DNA of 64,000 nt, from NCBI GenBank assembly GCA_963749035.1, contig CAVVKW010000004.1:1488001-1552000 (forward strand), written 5' to 3'. The translations under genes and the position numbers were made by a program. Positions 35,538 through 44,507 of the stretch are shown here, piece by piece (the stretch's first letter is position 1; every line of letters starts with the position of its first letter). The notes under the pieces are model-generated. The model saw nothing but the letters and a program-made list of their open reading frames with translations, was not told the origin of the DNA and ran no database searches. This stretch comes from CAVVKW01 sp963749035. GTDB lineage: Bacteria; Verrucomicrobiota; Verrucomicrobiia; Chthoniobacterales; JAATET01.

Positions 35538-37387
35538 GCAGACTCCACCGCCGGCTCGGTTGCGAACGGCGGAATCGGGCATCCGAGAGTATCGGCCACC
35601 GCGCGAAGGAGCGCTCCTTGTCTCGGCTCGATCCGCTCGTCCGCGGTAACGACGCGGCCACAAGCCACCAAGATCTTTCTTTTCGTTGGCCCGTTGGCTT
35701 GCGCAAGGCGATCCAAAGCGCGGTCGACGGCATCCAACCGGACCGCTTCGACCGACTGCGGTGGATAGGCATCCGGCGTGAGATTGAGCGAGTCCACTCC
35801 GGCCGCGAAAGATTCCTGTCGCTGCGCCGGATTCTCCGAGTCGAACCAGGCCAACGCGAGCATTACGGTGACCAGATCAGGAAGCAGCGGAATGACCGAC
35901 CGATACCGCTCAACGGGCTCGTTCGTCTTTCCGTAGTAGCAGTCGAGGTGCCTGACGAGTGCTTTCTGAAGAACGTATTCGAACAGCTCGACCTTCCCGT
36001 CAGCATCGGTAAGGCGACGCACCTCCGAGCGGAATGTCCGATATTGGTCCGGGGAGAGATGCCGAAGGGCGGGGAAACACAGGTCGATGACTGAGAGCCA
36101 GGACTCGCGGGGAATCTCGGAGCGCCGCGCAAAATCAACCAACACCTGCCTGCGTTGCACTTCCGGTCCACCAAGCGACTCGAGCTGGGCCGCCCTCGTT
36201 GACTTATCGTCACTCAGAAGAAACGCATACACGAGGCTTACGGCCGACGCGCTCTCCCGAGTAGCACCCTTCGCAAACGTCGGGAGCATCGTTAACCCCG
36301 CTGCAGCCAACGCGATGTTTCTCGCCGTCAGGGACCCAGCGGCGTCGGTCCAAGGCCTCGGGGAAGATGTCGGCAGCTCGACTGGCCGTCGCGCTTCATC
36401 TCGCCCGACGGTAGCGGCATCGAAGTTCGGAGCGACCGCAGCAATTCTCTCATCGATCGGAGGATGGGTCGCAAACATCCCCGCGAAAGCCCCGCCCACT
36501 CCGTTTCCGAAGAAGAGATGGCTGGCTTCATCCGCCCGGGGCGTTGCCAGCAAAGATGACGCCCGGCCAATCTTAAATAGAGCACCCGCGATCCCATCCG
36601 GGTTTCGGGTGAACTGGACCGCGGACGCGTCAGCCAGAAATTCTCTCTGCCGACTGACCGCCGCTTTGATCATTTTTGCGAAAAGTAGTCCGATTGATCC
36701 GACGATCAGCAGCACCAGCCCGACGGCGACAATGGGAATCTGCCCGTTCCCGTTCTCCCGGTTGGTCCGCACCCGCCCCCCAGTCCAGAAACCAGTGCGG
36801 AGAAGAATCCTTCCGAGAATCGCCAGTAACAAAATTCCGTTCAGCGCGCCGATTAGCCGGAGATTCATTCGCATGTCGCCGTTGAGAATGTGACTGAACT
36901 CGTGAGCGATCACTCCCTGAAGCTCATCACGTGTCAGCGAATTCAACGTGCCTCGAGTCACGGCGACGACAGCATCGCCCGGGCCATTTCCCGCCGCGAA
37001 GGCGTTGATACCATTTTCCCCACCCAAGACGTAAACATCAGGCACCGGGACACCCGAAGCGATCGACATCTCCTCGACAACGTTTCGCAATTGGATCTCA
37101 CGAAGATCCGTCGTCTGCGGCCCAACCAAACTTCCGCCCAGCATCTCGGCGACCACCCCTCCTCCCCTCGAGAGTTCGAAAAATTTGAACAAAGAACCAG
37201 CGGTTACGATCAACAGCACACCGGCGGAAATCAGACCCAGCAATTCGAGGTCTAAAAACGGCACCCCCGTAGCGAACGCTAGCGCCACCTGCAAAGCGGC
37301 GATGATCCCGAGAATCGCCAGGACGAAATAGAGGATCAACCAACCCGTCTTCCGCCGAGCCCGCGTTTGATGTTCGAAGAAATCCAT
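35534..37387 (-). CDS. M48-family (HtpX-like) membrane metalloprotease
   Basis: A 617-residue membrane protease. Two N-terminal helices (WLILYFVLAILGIIAALQVA and LELLGLISAGVLLIV) precede the catalytic domain with HEFSH, where the histidines bind zinc; the third ligand is likely in REFLADASAVQF. Further helices follow HEFSH. The C-terminal 260 residues are soluble and alpha-helical, far longer than HtpX (about 290), and resemble the tail of large Opitutae M48 proteins with no assigned role. Quality control of membrane proteins is the family function. Confidence 0.85.
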   Translation of the reverse strand: MDFFEHQTRARRKTGWLILYFVLAILGIIAALQVALAFATGVPFLDLELLGLISAGVLLIVTAGSLFKFFELSRGGGVVAEMLGGSLVGPQTTDLREIQLRNVVEEMSIASGVPVPDVYVLGGENGINAFAAGNGPGDAVVAVTRGTLNSLTRDELQGVIAHEFSHILNGDMRMNLRLIGALNGILLLAILGRILLRTGFWTGGRVRTNRENGNGQIPIVAVGLVLLIVGSIGLLFAKMIKAAVSRQREFLADASAVQFTRNPDGIAGALFKIGRASSLLATPRADEASHLFFGNGVGGAFAGMFATHPPIDERIAAVAPNFDAATVGRDEARRPVELPTSSPRPWTDAAGSLTARNIALAAAGLTMLPTFAKGATRESASAVSLVYAFLLSDDKSTRAAQLESLGGPEVQRRQVLVDFARRSEIPRESWLSVIDLCFPALRHLSPDQYRTFRSEVRRLTDADGKVELFEYVLQKALVRHLDCYYGKTNEPVERYRSVIPLLPDLVTVMLALAWFDSENPAQRQESFAAGVDSLNLTPDAYPPQSVEAVRLDAVDRALDRLAQANGPTKRKILVACGRVVTADERIEPRQGALLRAVADTLGCPIPPFATEPAVESA

Positions 37388-37454
37388 CGCCTTGTCAGAT
37401 CAACCTACCTCGGAACCGCTCACGCCCCCGATGAATTTCCGGTCCACGCCGCAC

Positions 37455-38489
37455 TCACGGCACCTCAGCTTCATTCTCAGGTGACTCGTCACCCCTTAGG
37501 AACGATAGAATCGTCGAGTCGACCTCCTCTGCGTTGGGTCCCAACCAAACCAACCGGCCGGCATCCTCCACTTCGTAGTGCCGAGCGTTCGGCGCGCTCT
37601 CGACCGCGCGATCCAAATCTGTCCATTCAGGCGTCGCGTCAGACCGACCCTCCACCACCAGAACCGGCATCTCCACGTTGGAAAAGTCCATCTGCGCTCC
37701 GGCCTTTAACATCAACAGGTCATTCCGCGTGCCACTTTCTCGTCCGCTCAGTGGGGCTAAGGTCATCAGAAAGTCCTCCAGGAACGCCATCCGTTCATCG
37801 CTCTCCAACAAAGCATCCACCACGTTCCTGCGCTCAGATTCTTCGAGATCAGAATCAATCGAAAGAATTGCATCGGCAATATGCCTCGGCACCCGTTTCA
37901 CACCTTCTGCCAGCGCCCACGATCCCATGTCTCCCGTAGTTCGCATGAGCGTCTCTTCCTCGAGCAAAATCGACGTCCGTTCATCTGAAGGATTCAAGTC
38001 AGAAGTCTGAGAGAGCGGTGAAATCAATACGACCGACCGCGTGCGATGTGGAAACGCCTGCGCGAAACTGACAGCCGTGCTCGCACCTGCCGAGAACCCG
38101 ACGACTGAAACGCTGTTGATTTTTAACTCGTCCAGCAGAGCCCCCATCAAGTCCGCCTGCTCCGAAAAGAATAGTCCCGATTCGAGAGGGGTCCTCAGAT
38201 AACCCGGCCGAGACGGTGCGATCACTCTGAACCCCGCAGCCGCCAACGTCTTGCCGATAACGAGTGCTTGGTCATAGCCGCCGGGAGCCCCGTGTAAAAC
38301 CAACACGGCCTTCCCCTCACCCGAGACGGCGTATTCAACCGGACCATTGGCCGTATTGGCGACGCGGCTACCGCACGCGAGCTCGTCGACGCGTTCCGCC
38401 TTCCAACCGGTGAAGATCAAAATCACAACCCCGGCAACGACCAACAATAGCCCTACGGCCACGACGAACGACCACCGTATCCACTTCAT
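37455..38489 (-). CDS. Membrane-anchored alpha/beta hydrolase
   Basis: A 344-residue alpha/beta-hydrolase. An N-terminal helix (WSFVVAVGLLLVVAGVVILI) anchors it. The oxyanion strand is LVLHGAPGG, the nucleophile elbow VVGFSAGAS (Ser), and the acid is likely in VLVVEGRSDATPEW. The expected late histidine is not obvious: EVEDAGRLVWLGPN occupies the position where an HxxP-type His is usual. So catalysis may be altered or the fold may be non-enzymatic. It lies 67 bases upstream of nothing shared; M48 and this gene run in the same direction. Confidence 0.75.
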   Translation of the reverse strand: MKWIRWSFVVAVGLLLVVAGVVILIFTGWKAERVDELACGSRVANTANGPVEYAVSGEGKAVLVLHGAPGGYDQALVIGKTLAAAGFRVIAPSRPGYLRTPLESGLFFSEQADLMGALLDELKINSVSVVGFSAGASTAVSFAQAFPHRTRSVVLISPLSQTSDLNPSDERTSILLEEETLMRTTGDMGSWALAEGVKRVPRHIADAILSIDSDLEESERRNVVDALLESDERMAFLEDFLMTLAPLSGRESGTRNDLLMLKAGAQMDFSNVEMPVLVVEGRSDATPEWTDLDRAVESAPNARHYEVEDAGRLVWLGPNAEEVDSTILSFLRGDESPENEAEVP

Positions 38490-38590
38490 GTCGTGCGTGA
38501 GTTGGACGTCGGATCTGAGGCGACTGCGAATCCGCGATTTTGGTAACCATCGGCGCCAAAATTCATAACGTCTGTCGGAGAAAAAAAGAA

Positions 38591-38618
38591 AAAGGCGGAG
38601 TCGTGAGACTCCGCCTTT
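38591..38618 (-). terminator. Rho-independent terminator
   Basis: A 12-base-pair perfect stem (AAAGGCGGAGTC / GACTCCGCCTTT, loop GTGA) with A-rich flank on the plus strand, which gives a T-rich run on the minus strand. It starts 24 bases downstream of the small exported-protein gene and should end its transcript. T residues on the other side allow bidirectional action. Confidence 0.88.
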
Positions 38619-38642
38619 TTAAAAGAAGGGTTGTTGCTCCAG

Positions 38643-39164
38643 TTACGAAACCACTGGTGGCTGCTCACCACCGGCCCGGAAGACCAAATCAGCAATCACC
38701 TGGTCCTGCTGGGCACTCCCGCCACGTGAACGATTGACCTTGATCAAGGCGTCAGCGATCGGCTGCAAGGTCGAAGAGGTTTTCTCGCTGTTTGGAAGTT
38801 TGCGGATCACCAACCGAACGAATCGGTCGAAACGACGATCGAGAACGCCGTTGGCTCCGATGAAGCCACGGGCTGTGCCCTTGAGGATCGTGAGCGCTGC
38901 CGCTCCGCGAAGATTGTTCTTCACTGCCTTTTTGAGGGAACGGTTGCCGATACGGGCAAAAGCAACCGACTTCTCAGGCTGCCGACGAGTGAACTTCTTG
39001 ATGACGCGAGCAATCGCCTTAGCGGCTGCGGCGTTCTTTTTGCTTCCGAGCTTTTTGTCGAGATCGTCTTTGAACTGACGAACGACGCTCTGAGCAGAGA
39101 GCTGGGGCGCGACCGCAGAAAATGCTAGGGCACCAGCGAGGAGTAGGCTTGAGAATTTGGTCAT
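38643..39164 (-). CDS. Small exported basic protein of unknown function
   Basis: A 173-residue protein with a signal peptide (MTKFSSLLLAGALAFSAVAP, cleavage near LSAQ). The mature part is strongly basic and helical, with a high content of Lys, Arg and Ala (KKNAAAAKAIARVIKKFTRR, RSLKKAVKNNLRGAAALTIL). I recognise no family. It has its own strong terminator. A role in envelope structure or nucleic-acid binding outside the cytoplasm is only a guess. Confidence 0.65.
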   Translation of the reverse strand: MTKFSSLLLAGALAFSAVAPQLSAQSVVRQFKDDLDKKLGSKKNAAAAKAIARVIKKFTRRQPEKSVAFARIGNRSLKKAVKNNLRGAAALTILKGTARGFIGANGVLDRRFDRFVRLVIRKLPNSEKTSSTLQPIADALIKVNRSRGGSAQQDQVIADLVFRAGGEQPPVVS

Positions 39165-39280
39165 GGCTTGTTTGAGGTTTGATATAAAGTGCCGTCAGGC
39201 GGCCCACATGGCAATCAATTTCTTTCGGTGACGGAGTCTGTGATCAGGTGGCACACTGATGCCTGCCACCTATCTACTGC

Positions 39281-40219
39281 TCACTTCATAACGAGCAAAG
39301 CCGCCGACTCAAGCTCGAACTCGACCGGCCAACCCTCGACGGACCTCCCGTCTAAATGGCGTTCGATCGGCCTGGGGCCAGAAATTTTAATTTTCTTCAC
39401 GCGTAGCTGAATCGACTTCGGTGAGTAAGCCCGGTGACCAGCACTGATTGAGCGAAAATGCCAACCGAGCTCCAACTTGCTGAAACGTTTAAAAATACTG
39501 ACGGTTAGCATTCCGTCGTCAACCTGTGCTTCGGGAGCGACGGCAAAATTCATGCCGTAGAACGGACCATTCGACACCGTCAGCATCAGCGCCCGAACCC
39601 GGAGTTTTTGCCGAGATGAACCTCGGATGCGTCGAGCCATTTTGATCGCATGGCGATCGGTCGAGGGGACCAATGCGTCCAAGAAATCGCGGTCGAGCTC
39701 GATCTCGAAGATCTGCTGAGGATACCGGAATGCTTTCCGGAGAAGTGCAAACAGCTTTGAAAATCCGCCCTCTTTGACTTCCTCACTAAGAGGAAAAACC
39801 TCCGCATCGAGGCCCATTCCAGCGCATTCGAAAAACGGCAAGCCGTTGGCAACGCCGATGTCCATGGGCTGCGCATCCCGGCGCGCAATGATCTCGCACG
39901 CGCCATCAACGTCGTCGGGGATGCCAAGGCTTTTCGCGAAGTTATTGTAGGTCCCGCAGGGAATAACTCCGAGGGGGATTTTTCTTCCAATGAACTCGGT
40001 GGCCACCGCTTCGACGGTCCCGTCCCCCCCAGCGACGAGGACAAAAGGCGGTTCCGACTTGAGGACCTCTCTCGCGACTTCGGACGGATCCCGCCCCTTT
40101 TCCATCTCGACGGCTTCGACGGAAACGCCCAGTGCGTCTAACCGTCTAACCAGATCCTCGCAGGAAGCCTCGTCGTCCCCTCCGGCCCCCGCATTGTAGA
40201 TAAGAAGACCGCGATTCAT
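39281..40219 (-). CDS. Diacylglycerol/lipid kinase (YegS-like)
   Basis: A 312-residue lipid kinase of the DAGK catalytic family. It has VLVAGGDGTVEAV, LGVIPCGTYNNFAKSLGIP and MDIGVANGLPFFECAGMGLD, the nucleotide- and Mg-binding signature. Such enzymes phosphorylate diacylglycerol or related lipids at the inner membrane. Length and start (MNRGLLIYNAGAGG) fit YegS/DgkB relatives. The C-terminal beta-sandwich with VDDGMLTVSIFKRFSK is present. Single gene with 112 bases to the suf operon. Confidence 0.86.
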   Translation of the reverse strand: MNRGLLIYNAGAGGDDEASCEDLVRRLDALGVSVEAVEMEKGRDPSEVAREVLKSEPPFVLVAGGDGTVEAVATEFIGRKIPLGVIPCGTYNNFAKSLGIPDDVDGACEIIARRDAQPMDIGVANGLPFFECAGMGLDAEVFPLSEEVKEGGFSKLFALLRKAFRYPQQIFEIELDRDFLDALVPSTDRHAIKMARRIRGSSRQKLRVRALMLTVSNGPFYGMNFAVAPEAQVDDGMLTVSIFKRFSKLELGWHFRSISAGHRAYSPKSIQLRVKKIKISGPRPIERHLDGRSVEGWPVEFELESAALLVMK

Positions 40220-40331
40220 TCCCTTCCCCTACGCTGAATGCGGAACGAACCAAAGCGCAAACAATCTGCCCGAACACCCCAGATCCCGCGAGCGCGTCGC
40301 CAAAAGACGCCAAATCTCGACCCTGCCAGAA

Positions 40332-41660
40332 CTACAATCTCGGAACGCCCAGCCGCTCGTGCAACAGACCGCTCAGCTTCCCTCGTAGAGCCTTGTCGTC
40401 GATCCGCGCAAGCAGGTCATCGAAAAATCCCGCCAGAATCAGCCGCCGACCGAGCCGAGCGGGGATACCGCGTGCCTGCATGTAAAAAACTTCGTCTTCA
40501 TTGATCTGACCAGAAGTCGCACCGTGGGAACACCGAACTTCATCCGCCAGGATTTCCAGTCCCGGCATCGAATTCGCTTCCGCGTCGTCGCTGAGAAGCA
40601 GATTTTTCACCTTTTGGTAAGCGTCCGTCTGATGCGCACCTTCTGCTACCTTGATCAAGCCGGCAAAGATCGTGCGCGCCGTGTCGTCCAACGAATTGTG
40701 ATACAGTAAATCGCTGGTCGCATTCGGCGCGGAATGATCTTGCAGCGTTCGCTGGTCGATTTCCCGATCACCGTCAACCGGATTGATCGAAAGCATGACA
40801 CTTCGCGATCCAGCTCCAACCATCCGACTGAGGCTTTCGCCCCGGATGTACCGTCCACCGAGATTAATGGCCAAAGCTGTCGCCGTCGCGTCGCGTTCGA
40901 CGATCGTCGAGTTCAGGTGAAAGGCCGTCCCACCAAGACTCCAGTCCTGGACGGCAACGTAATTTAAGTGCGAACCTGGGCCCGCGTGCAGGTCGTTAAC
41001 CCCACACGCCATGGCGCTCTCGCCGTCCGCCGATCGGAACCGATCGACCACGGTCACTTTGCTGTTGGCCTCACAGACAACGAGCGTGTGAGGGAAAACC
41101 GAGGCGCCTGCGCCTTCGACCCAATAGTGAACCTCGATCGGCAGCGCTACTTCGACGTTCGCCGGCACGTGCACCAACACCCCGCCACTGACCATCGCCC
41201 GGTGCAGAGCCGCCAACCGGTGCGAACCCAACTCGACGGGCTGCGACATGAAAAATTTCCGGAAAATCTCTTCGTGGTGACCCGCCGCTTCCTCGAGTGA
41301 GACGACGGTCACACCGTCGGGCAAGCCAGCCACGTCCCGATGAAGCAAACGGTCGTTTCCAAAAACAAATTTCGCCGCCCATTCGTCACCCAGCACCGAC
41401 GAATTGATCAGACGTCCTTCGCTCGCCACCTCGGCCGCCAAACCAAAAGAATCGACGTCCGCGTTTTTCACCGACGCAAACCGCCAGGCCTCATCCCTGC
41501 GAGTCGGACGCGCCGCCGATTCAAATTCCGCCCAAGCCTTCCGTTGCTCCTCCCGGAACCAACCGGGAAAGCCCTCCGTTTCTCGGAAGGTCAATCCCGC
41601 CCCGCTCGACTCCTCGCCGAATACCGCTGCCCGCTCGCTCTCCATCGCCACTCCACTCAT
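40332..41660 (-). CDS. sufD: Fe-S assembly scaffold subunit SufD
   Basis: A 442-residue subunit of the SufBC2D complex that builds Fe-S clusters. It shows the SufBD beta-helix pattern: SGGVLVHVPANVEVALPIEV, the repeated strands around DRFRSADGESAMACGVNDLH, and the conserved C-terminal block EILADEVRCSHGATSGQINED followed by QARGIPARLGRRLILAGFFD. The N-terminal 130 residues are SufD-specific. It is the last gene of the fur-sufC-sufB-sufD operon, 43 bases after sufB. Confidence 0.94.
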   Translation of the reverse strand: MSGVAMESERAAVFGEESSGAGLTFRETEGFPGWFREEQRKAWAEFESAARPTRRDEAWRFASVKNADVDSFGLAAEVASEGRLINSSVLGDEWAAKFVFGNDRLLHRDVAGLPDGVTVVSLEEAAGHHEEIFRKFFMSQPVELGSHRLAALHRAMVSGGVLVHVPANVEVALPIEVHYWVEGAGASVFPHTLVVCEANSKVTVVDRFRSADGESAMACGVNDLHAGPGSHLNYVAVQDWSLGGTAFHLNSTIVERDATATALAINLGGRYIRGESLSRMVGAGSRSVMLSINPVDGDREIDQRTLQDHSAPNATSDLLYHNSLDDTARTIFAGLIKVAEGAHQTDAYQKVKNLLLSDDAEANSMPGLEILADEVRCSHGATSGQINEDEVFYMQARGIPARLGRRLILAGFFDDLLARIDDKALRGKLSGLLHERLGVPRL

Positions 41661-41703
41661 TTACGTTCTACCTTTTACGACCCAATCCGACTCGCCAGCG
41701 CGG

Positions 41704-43128
41704 TTACCCGACCGAGCCTTCCATCTCGAGATCAATCAGCCGCTTCAGCTCGACGCTGTATTCCATCGGAAATTCCCGAACCAGATCGTTGACGAATCCA
41801 TTCACCGCCAAGCTCATCGCCTGCGCCTCGGTCAGACCCCGCTGCTGCATGTAAAAAATCTGCTCCGCGCTGATCTGACTCACACTCGCCTCGTGCTGAC
41901 AAGCGTTCTGCTGACCGCGTGCCACGATGGCCGGATACGTGTCCGTCCGACTGCTCGAATTGATCAAGAGCGCGTCGCACTCCGTGTTGTTCTTGCAGCC
42001 CTTTAAGTGCTTCGGCAGATGCACCATCCCGCGATACGTCGCGCGGCCTTCACCGACGCTGATCGACTTCGAAACGATGTTCGACGTCGTGTCGTCCGCC
42101 GCGTGGATCATCTTTGCACCAGTATCCTGGTGCTGCCCGTCGCCGGCCAGCGCGATACTGATCACCTCGCCGCGAGCCCGCTTCCCCTTCATCACGACGC
42201 CCGGATACTTCATCGTCAACCTTGATCCGATGTTACAATCGATCCACTTGACCTCCGCGTCCTCGTGCGCCACGCCCCGCTTCGTTACGAGATTGAACAC
42301 GTTCGAACTCCAGTTCTGAACCGTCACGTATTGGATCTTCGCACCCTTCAGCGCGACCAATTCCACCACCGCGCTGTGCAGCGTCGACGTTTCGAACTTC
42401 GGAGCCGTGCACCCCTCCATGTACATGACCTCACTGCCCTCGTCCGCGATGATCAACGTCCGCTCAAACTGTCCAAAGCTCTGCGCGTTGATCCGGAAAT
42501 ACGCCTGTAGCGGGTGCTTCACCTTCACGCCCGGTGGCACGTAAATGAAACTTCCACCGCTGAAGACCGCGCTATTCAAAGCACTAAACTTGTTGTCCCC
42601 GGTCGGGATCACTTTCCCAAACCACTTCTTGAAGATCTCCGGGTGCTTGTGCAGCCCCTCGGTACTACCCACGAAGATCACACCCTGCTCGCCGACCGCC
42701 GCCTTGATGTTGGAATACGCCGCCTCGCTGTCGAACTGCGCCTCGACACCCGCCAGAAACTTCCGCTCCTGCTCCGGAATCCCCAAGCGCTCGAACGTCT
42801 CCTTCATCTCATCGGGCACGTCGTCCCACGTCCGACTCGGCACCTGACCCTGCGACAGGTAATAGCGGATTTTCTCGAAGATGATGTTCTCCAGATCCGT
42901 GCTCGCCCAATTCGTCGGCATCGGCTTCTCGAGGAACTTCTTGTAAGCATCGAGACGGAATTTCCGGATCCACTCCGGATCTTTCTTCACGTCCGCGATG
43001 TAATTGATCGTGTCCTCCGACAGCCCCGTCCCCGCGTCGTACGCGTAGTCCATTTCGTAGCTGAAATTTCCGATGTCTCCACCGATGTCGAAGTCCGCCT
43101 TGTCTGGCTTGGTTTCCGTCGCATTCAT
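41704..43128 (-). CDS. sufB: Fe-S assembly scaffold subunit SufB
   Basis: A 474-residue SufB, highly conserved: SNIKAAVGEQGVIFVGSTEG, FSGGSFIYVPPGVKVKHPLQ, MYMEGCTAPKFETSTLHSAV, GSRLTMKYPGVVMKGKRARG, and the C-terminal CQHEASVSQISAEQIFYMQQ. The start at 43128 (MNATETKPDK) is preferred; an upstream reading of 25 residues runs into the sufC end. SufB and SufD form the scaffold on which the cluster is assembled with SufC ATPase. 44 bases separate it from sufC. Confidence 0.96.
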   Translation of the reverse strand: MNATETKPDKADFDIGGDIGNFSYEMDYAYDAGTGLSEDTINYIADVKKDPEWIRKFRLDAYKKFLEKPMPTNWASTDLENIIFEKIRYYLSQGQVPSRTWDDVPDEMKETFERLGIPEQERKFLAGVEAQFDSEAAYSNIKAAVGEQGVIFVGSTEGLHKHPEIFKKWFGKVIPTGDNKFSALNSAVFSGGSFIYVPPGVKVKHPLQAYFRINAQSFGQFERTLIIADEGSEVMYMEGCTAPKFETSTLHSAVVELVALKGAKIQYVTVQNWSSNVFNLVTKRGVAHEDAEVKWIDCNIGSRLTMKYPGVVMKGKRARGEVISIALAGDGQHQDTGAKMIHAADDTTSNIVSKSISVGEGRATYRGMVHLPKHLKGCKNNTECDALLINSSSRTDTYPAIVARGQQNACQHEASVSQISAEQIFYMQQRGLTEAQAMSLAVNGFVNDLVREFPMEYSVELKRLIDLEMEGSVG

Positions 43129-43172
43129 AATTCGTCGTTCCTTTTCGTTTGTTTTCTCAATGGCCAGCCGCC

Positions 43173-43931
43173 TCAGGCCGCCGCCGCGTCCGCCGTCACC
43201 CAATCGTAACCTTCCGCTTCCAGCTTCAAAGCCAGATCCTTGTCGTCGCTCAACACGATACGTCCGTCGACCATCACGTGCACCCGGTCGGGCACGATGT
43301 AATTCAAGAGCCGCTGGTAATGCGTAATCATCAAAATACCGCGATCCGGCCCGCGGAGCGCGTTCACGCCGTCCGACACGACCTTCAACGCATCGATGTC
43401 CAACCCGGAATCCGTCTCATCCAAAACCGCGTAGCTGGGCTCGAGCATCGCCATTTGCAAAATCTCACAGCGCTTCTTCTCCCCGCCGGAGAACCCATCG
43501 TTCACCGACCGCGACGTGAAAGTCCGCGGAATCTTGAGTTCATCCATCTTCTCGTAAAGCCGACCGTAGTAATCCGTCGCCTCCAGCTCCTCGCCCTTCG
43601 GCAACCGCGACTGCACCGCCGCGCGGATAAAATTCGCGATCGTCACGCCCGGAATCTCGTTCGGATATTGAAACGCCAGGAACAATCCCGCGCGCGCCCG
43701 CTCGTCCGGCTCCTCCATCTCGAGGATGTTGACCCCGTCCATGTAAACGGCCCCGTCCGTGACTTCGTAATCCGGATGCCCCGCCATTACTTTCGCCAGC
43801 GTGCTCTTGCCGGACCCGTTCTTACCCATGATCGCGTGGACCTCGCCCTTCGGCACTTCGAGATTGAGACCCTTCAGGATCGGTTGATCGCCGATGTTCG
43901 CGTGAAGATTTTCGATTTTCAGACTGCTCAT
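43173..43931 (-). CDS. sufC: Fe-S assembly ATPase SufC
   Basis: A 252-residue ABC-type ATPase. Walker A GKNGSGKSTLAKVMAGHPDY, the SufC-type signature DGFSGGEKKRCEILQMAMLE and Walker B YAVLDETDSGLDIDALKVVS are all intact. It drives conformational change in the SufB-SufD scaffold. The gene follows fur by 9 bases and precedes sufB, the typical order. Confidence 0.96.
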   Translation of the reverse strand: MSSLKIENLHANIGDQPILKGLNLEVPKGEVHAIMGKNGSGKSTLAKVMAGHPDYEVTDGAVYMDGVNILEMEEPDERARAGLFLAFQYPNEIPGVTIANFIRAAVQSRLPKGEELEATDYYGRLYEKMDELKIPRTFTSRSVNDGFSGGEKKRCEILQMAMLEPSYAVLDETDSGLDIDALKVVSDGVNALRGPDRGILMITHYQRLLNYIVPDRVHVMVDGRIVLSDDKDLALKLEAEGYDWVTADAAAA

Positions 43932-43940
43932 TTGGAATGT

Positions 43941-44390
43941 TTATTTGGAATTGCAAGCCGCGCAGACCCCGCGCAGCGAAACTTCGTGCGTCGTCACCGT
44001 GAAGCCATTCGGCAGCTCCCAGGTGCGACCAACCGTCCGGCCAGAAGCCAGATCAACGTCAAAAACGGTGTGGCACGCGTCACACACGAAATGACCGTGC
44101 TCCTCGAGATTCGGGCAAAACCGCGTCGGCTCCCGATCGACGTGAACTTGTTTCACCAGCCCACAACCCACCAACGTCTCCAGGCTATTGTAAACCGTCG
44201 CCAGCGAGATCGTCGGCATCCCCTCCTTCGCCCGCATGAACACCTCCGTCGCCGTCGGGTGATCGCGCTTCGTGAGCAGCAAATCATACACGTGCCGCCG
44301 CTGCGGCGTGTCGCGCAACCCCACCCCGGAGATGGTTTCTGCGTAATGCGTGTCGATTTCGATTTTCACTCCGTCAAGGTGCCACGCCAA
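43941..44390 (-). CDS. Fur/PerR-family metalloregulator
   Basis: A 149-residue regulator with the Fur winged helix (RDTPQRRHVYDLLLTKRDHP, TISLATVYNSLETLVGCGL) and dimerisation domain. Metal sites: HGHFVCDACHTVFDVD (CxxC) and the C-terminal GVCAACNSK (CxxC), so the structural zinc site is complete. It sits at the head of the suf operon and probably controls it in response to iron or peroxide; PerR-like and Fur-like roles cannot be separated here. A GTG 7 codons downstream is an alternative start. Confidence 0.88.
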   Translation of the reverse strand: MAWHLDGVKIEIDTHYAETISGVGLRDTPQRRHVYDLLLTKRDHPTATEVFMRAKEGMPTISLATVYNSLETLVGCGLVKQVHVDREPTRFCPNLEEHGHFVCDACHTVFDVDLASGRTVGRTWELPNGFTVTTHEVSLRGVCAACNSK

Positions 44391-44507
44391 AGAACTGGAT
44401 CAAGAACAATTCTAAATAAGCGACATCTCGTATTGGTCGACGAATAGAGACCCGTCACCAGAAAGCCCCCAACCCGCAAAACCTGAAAGCTGAAAACTCC
44501 CCCCTCC

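Noticed and set aside
43149..44447. 432-residue plus-strand frame over sufC and fur
   Set aside because: Arg/His-rich antisense shadow.
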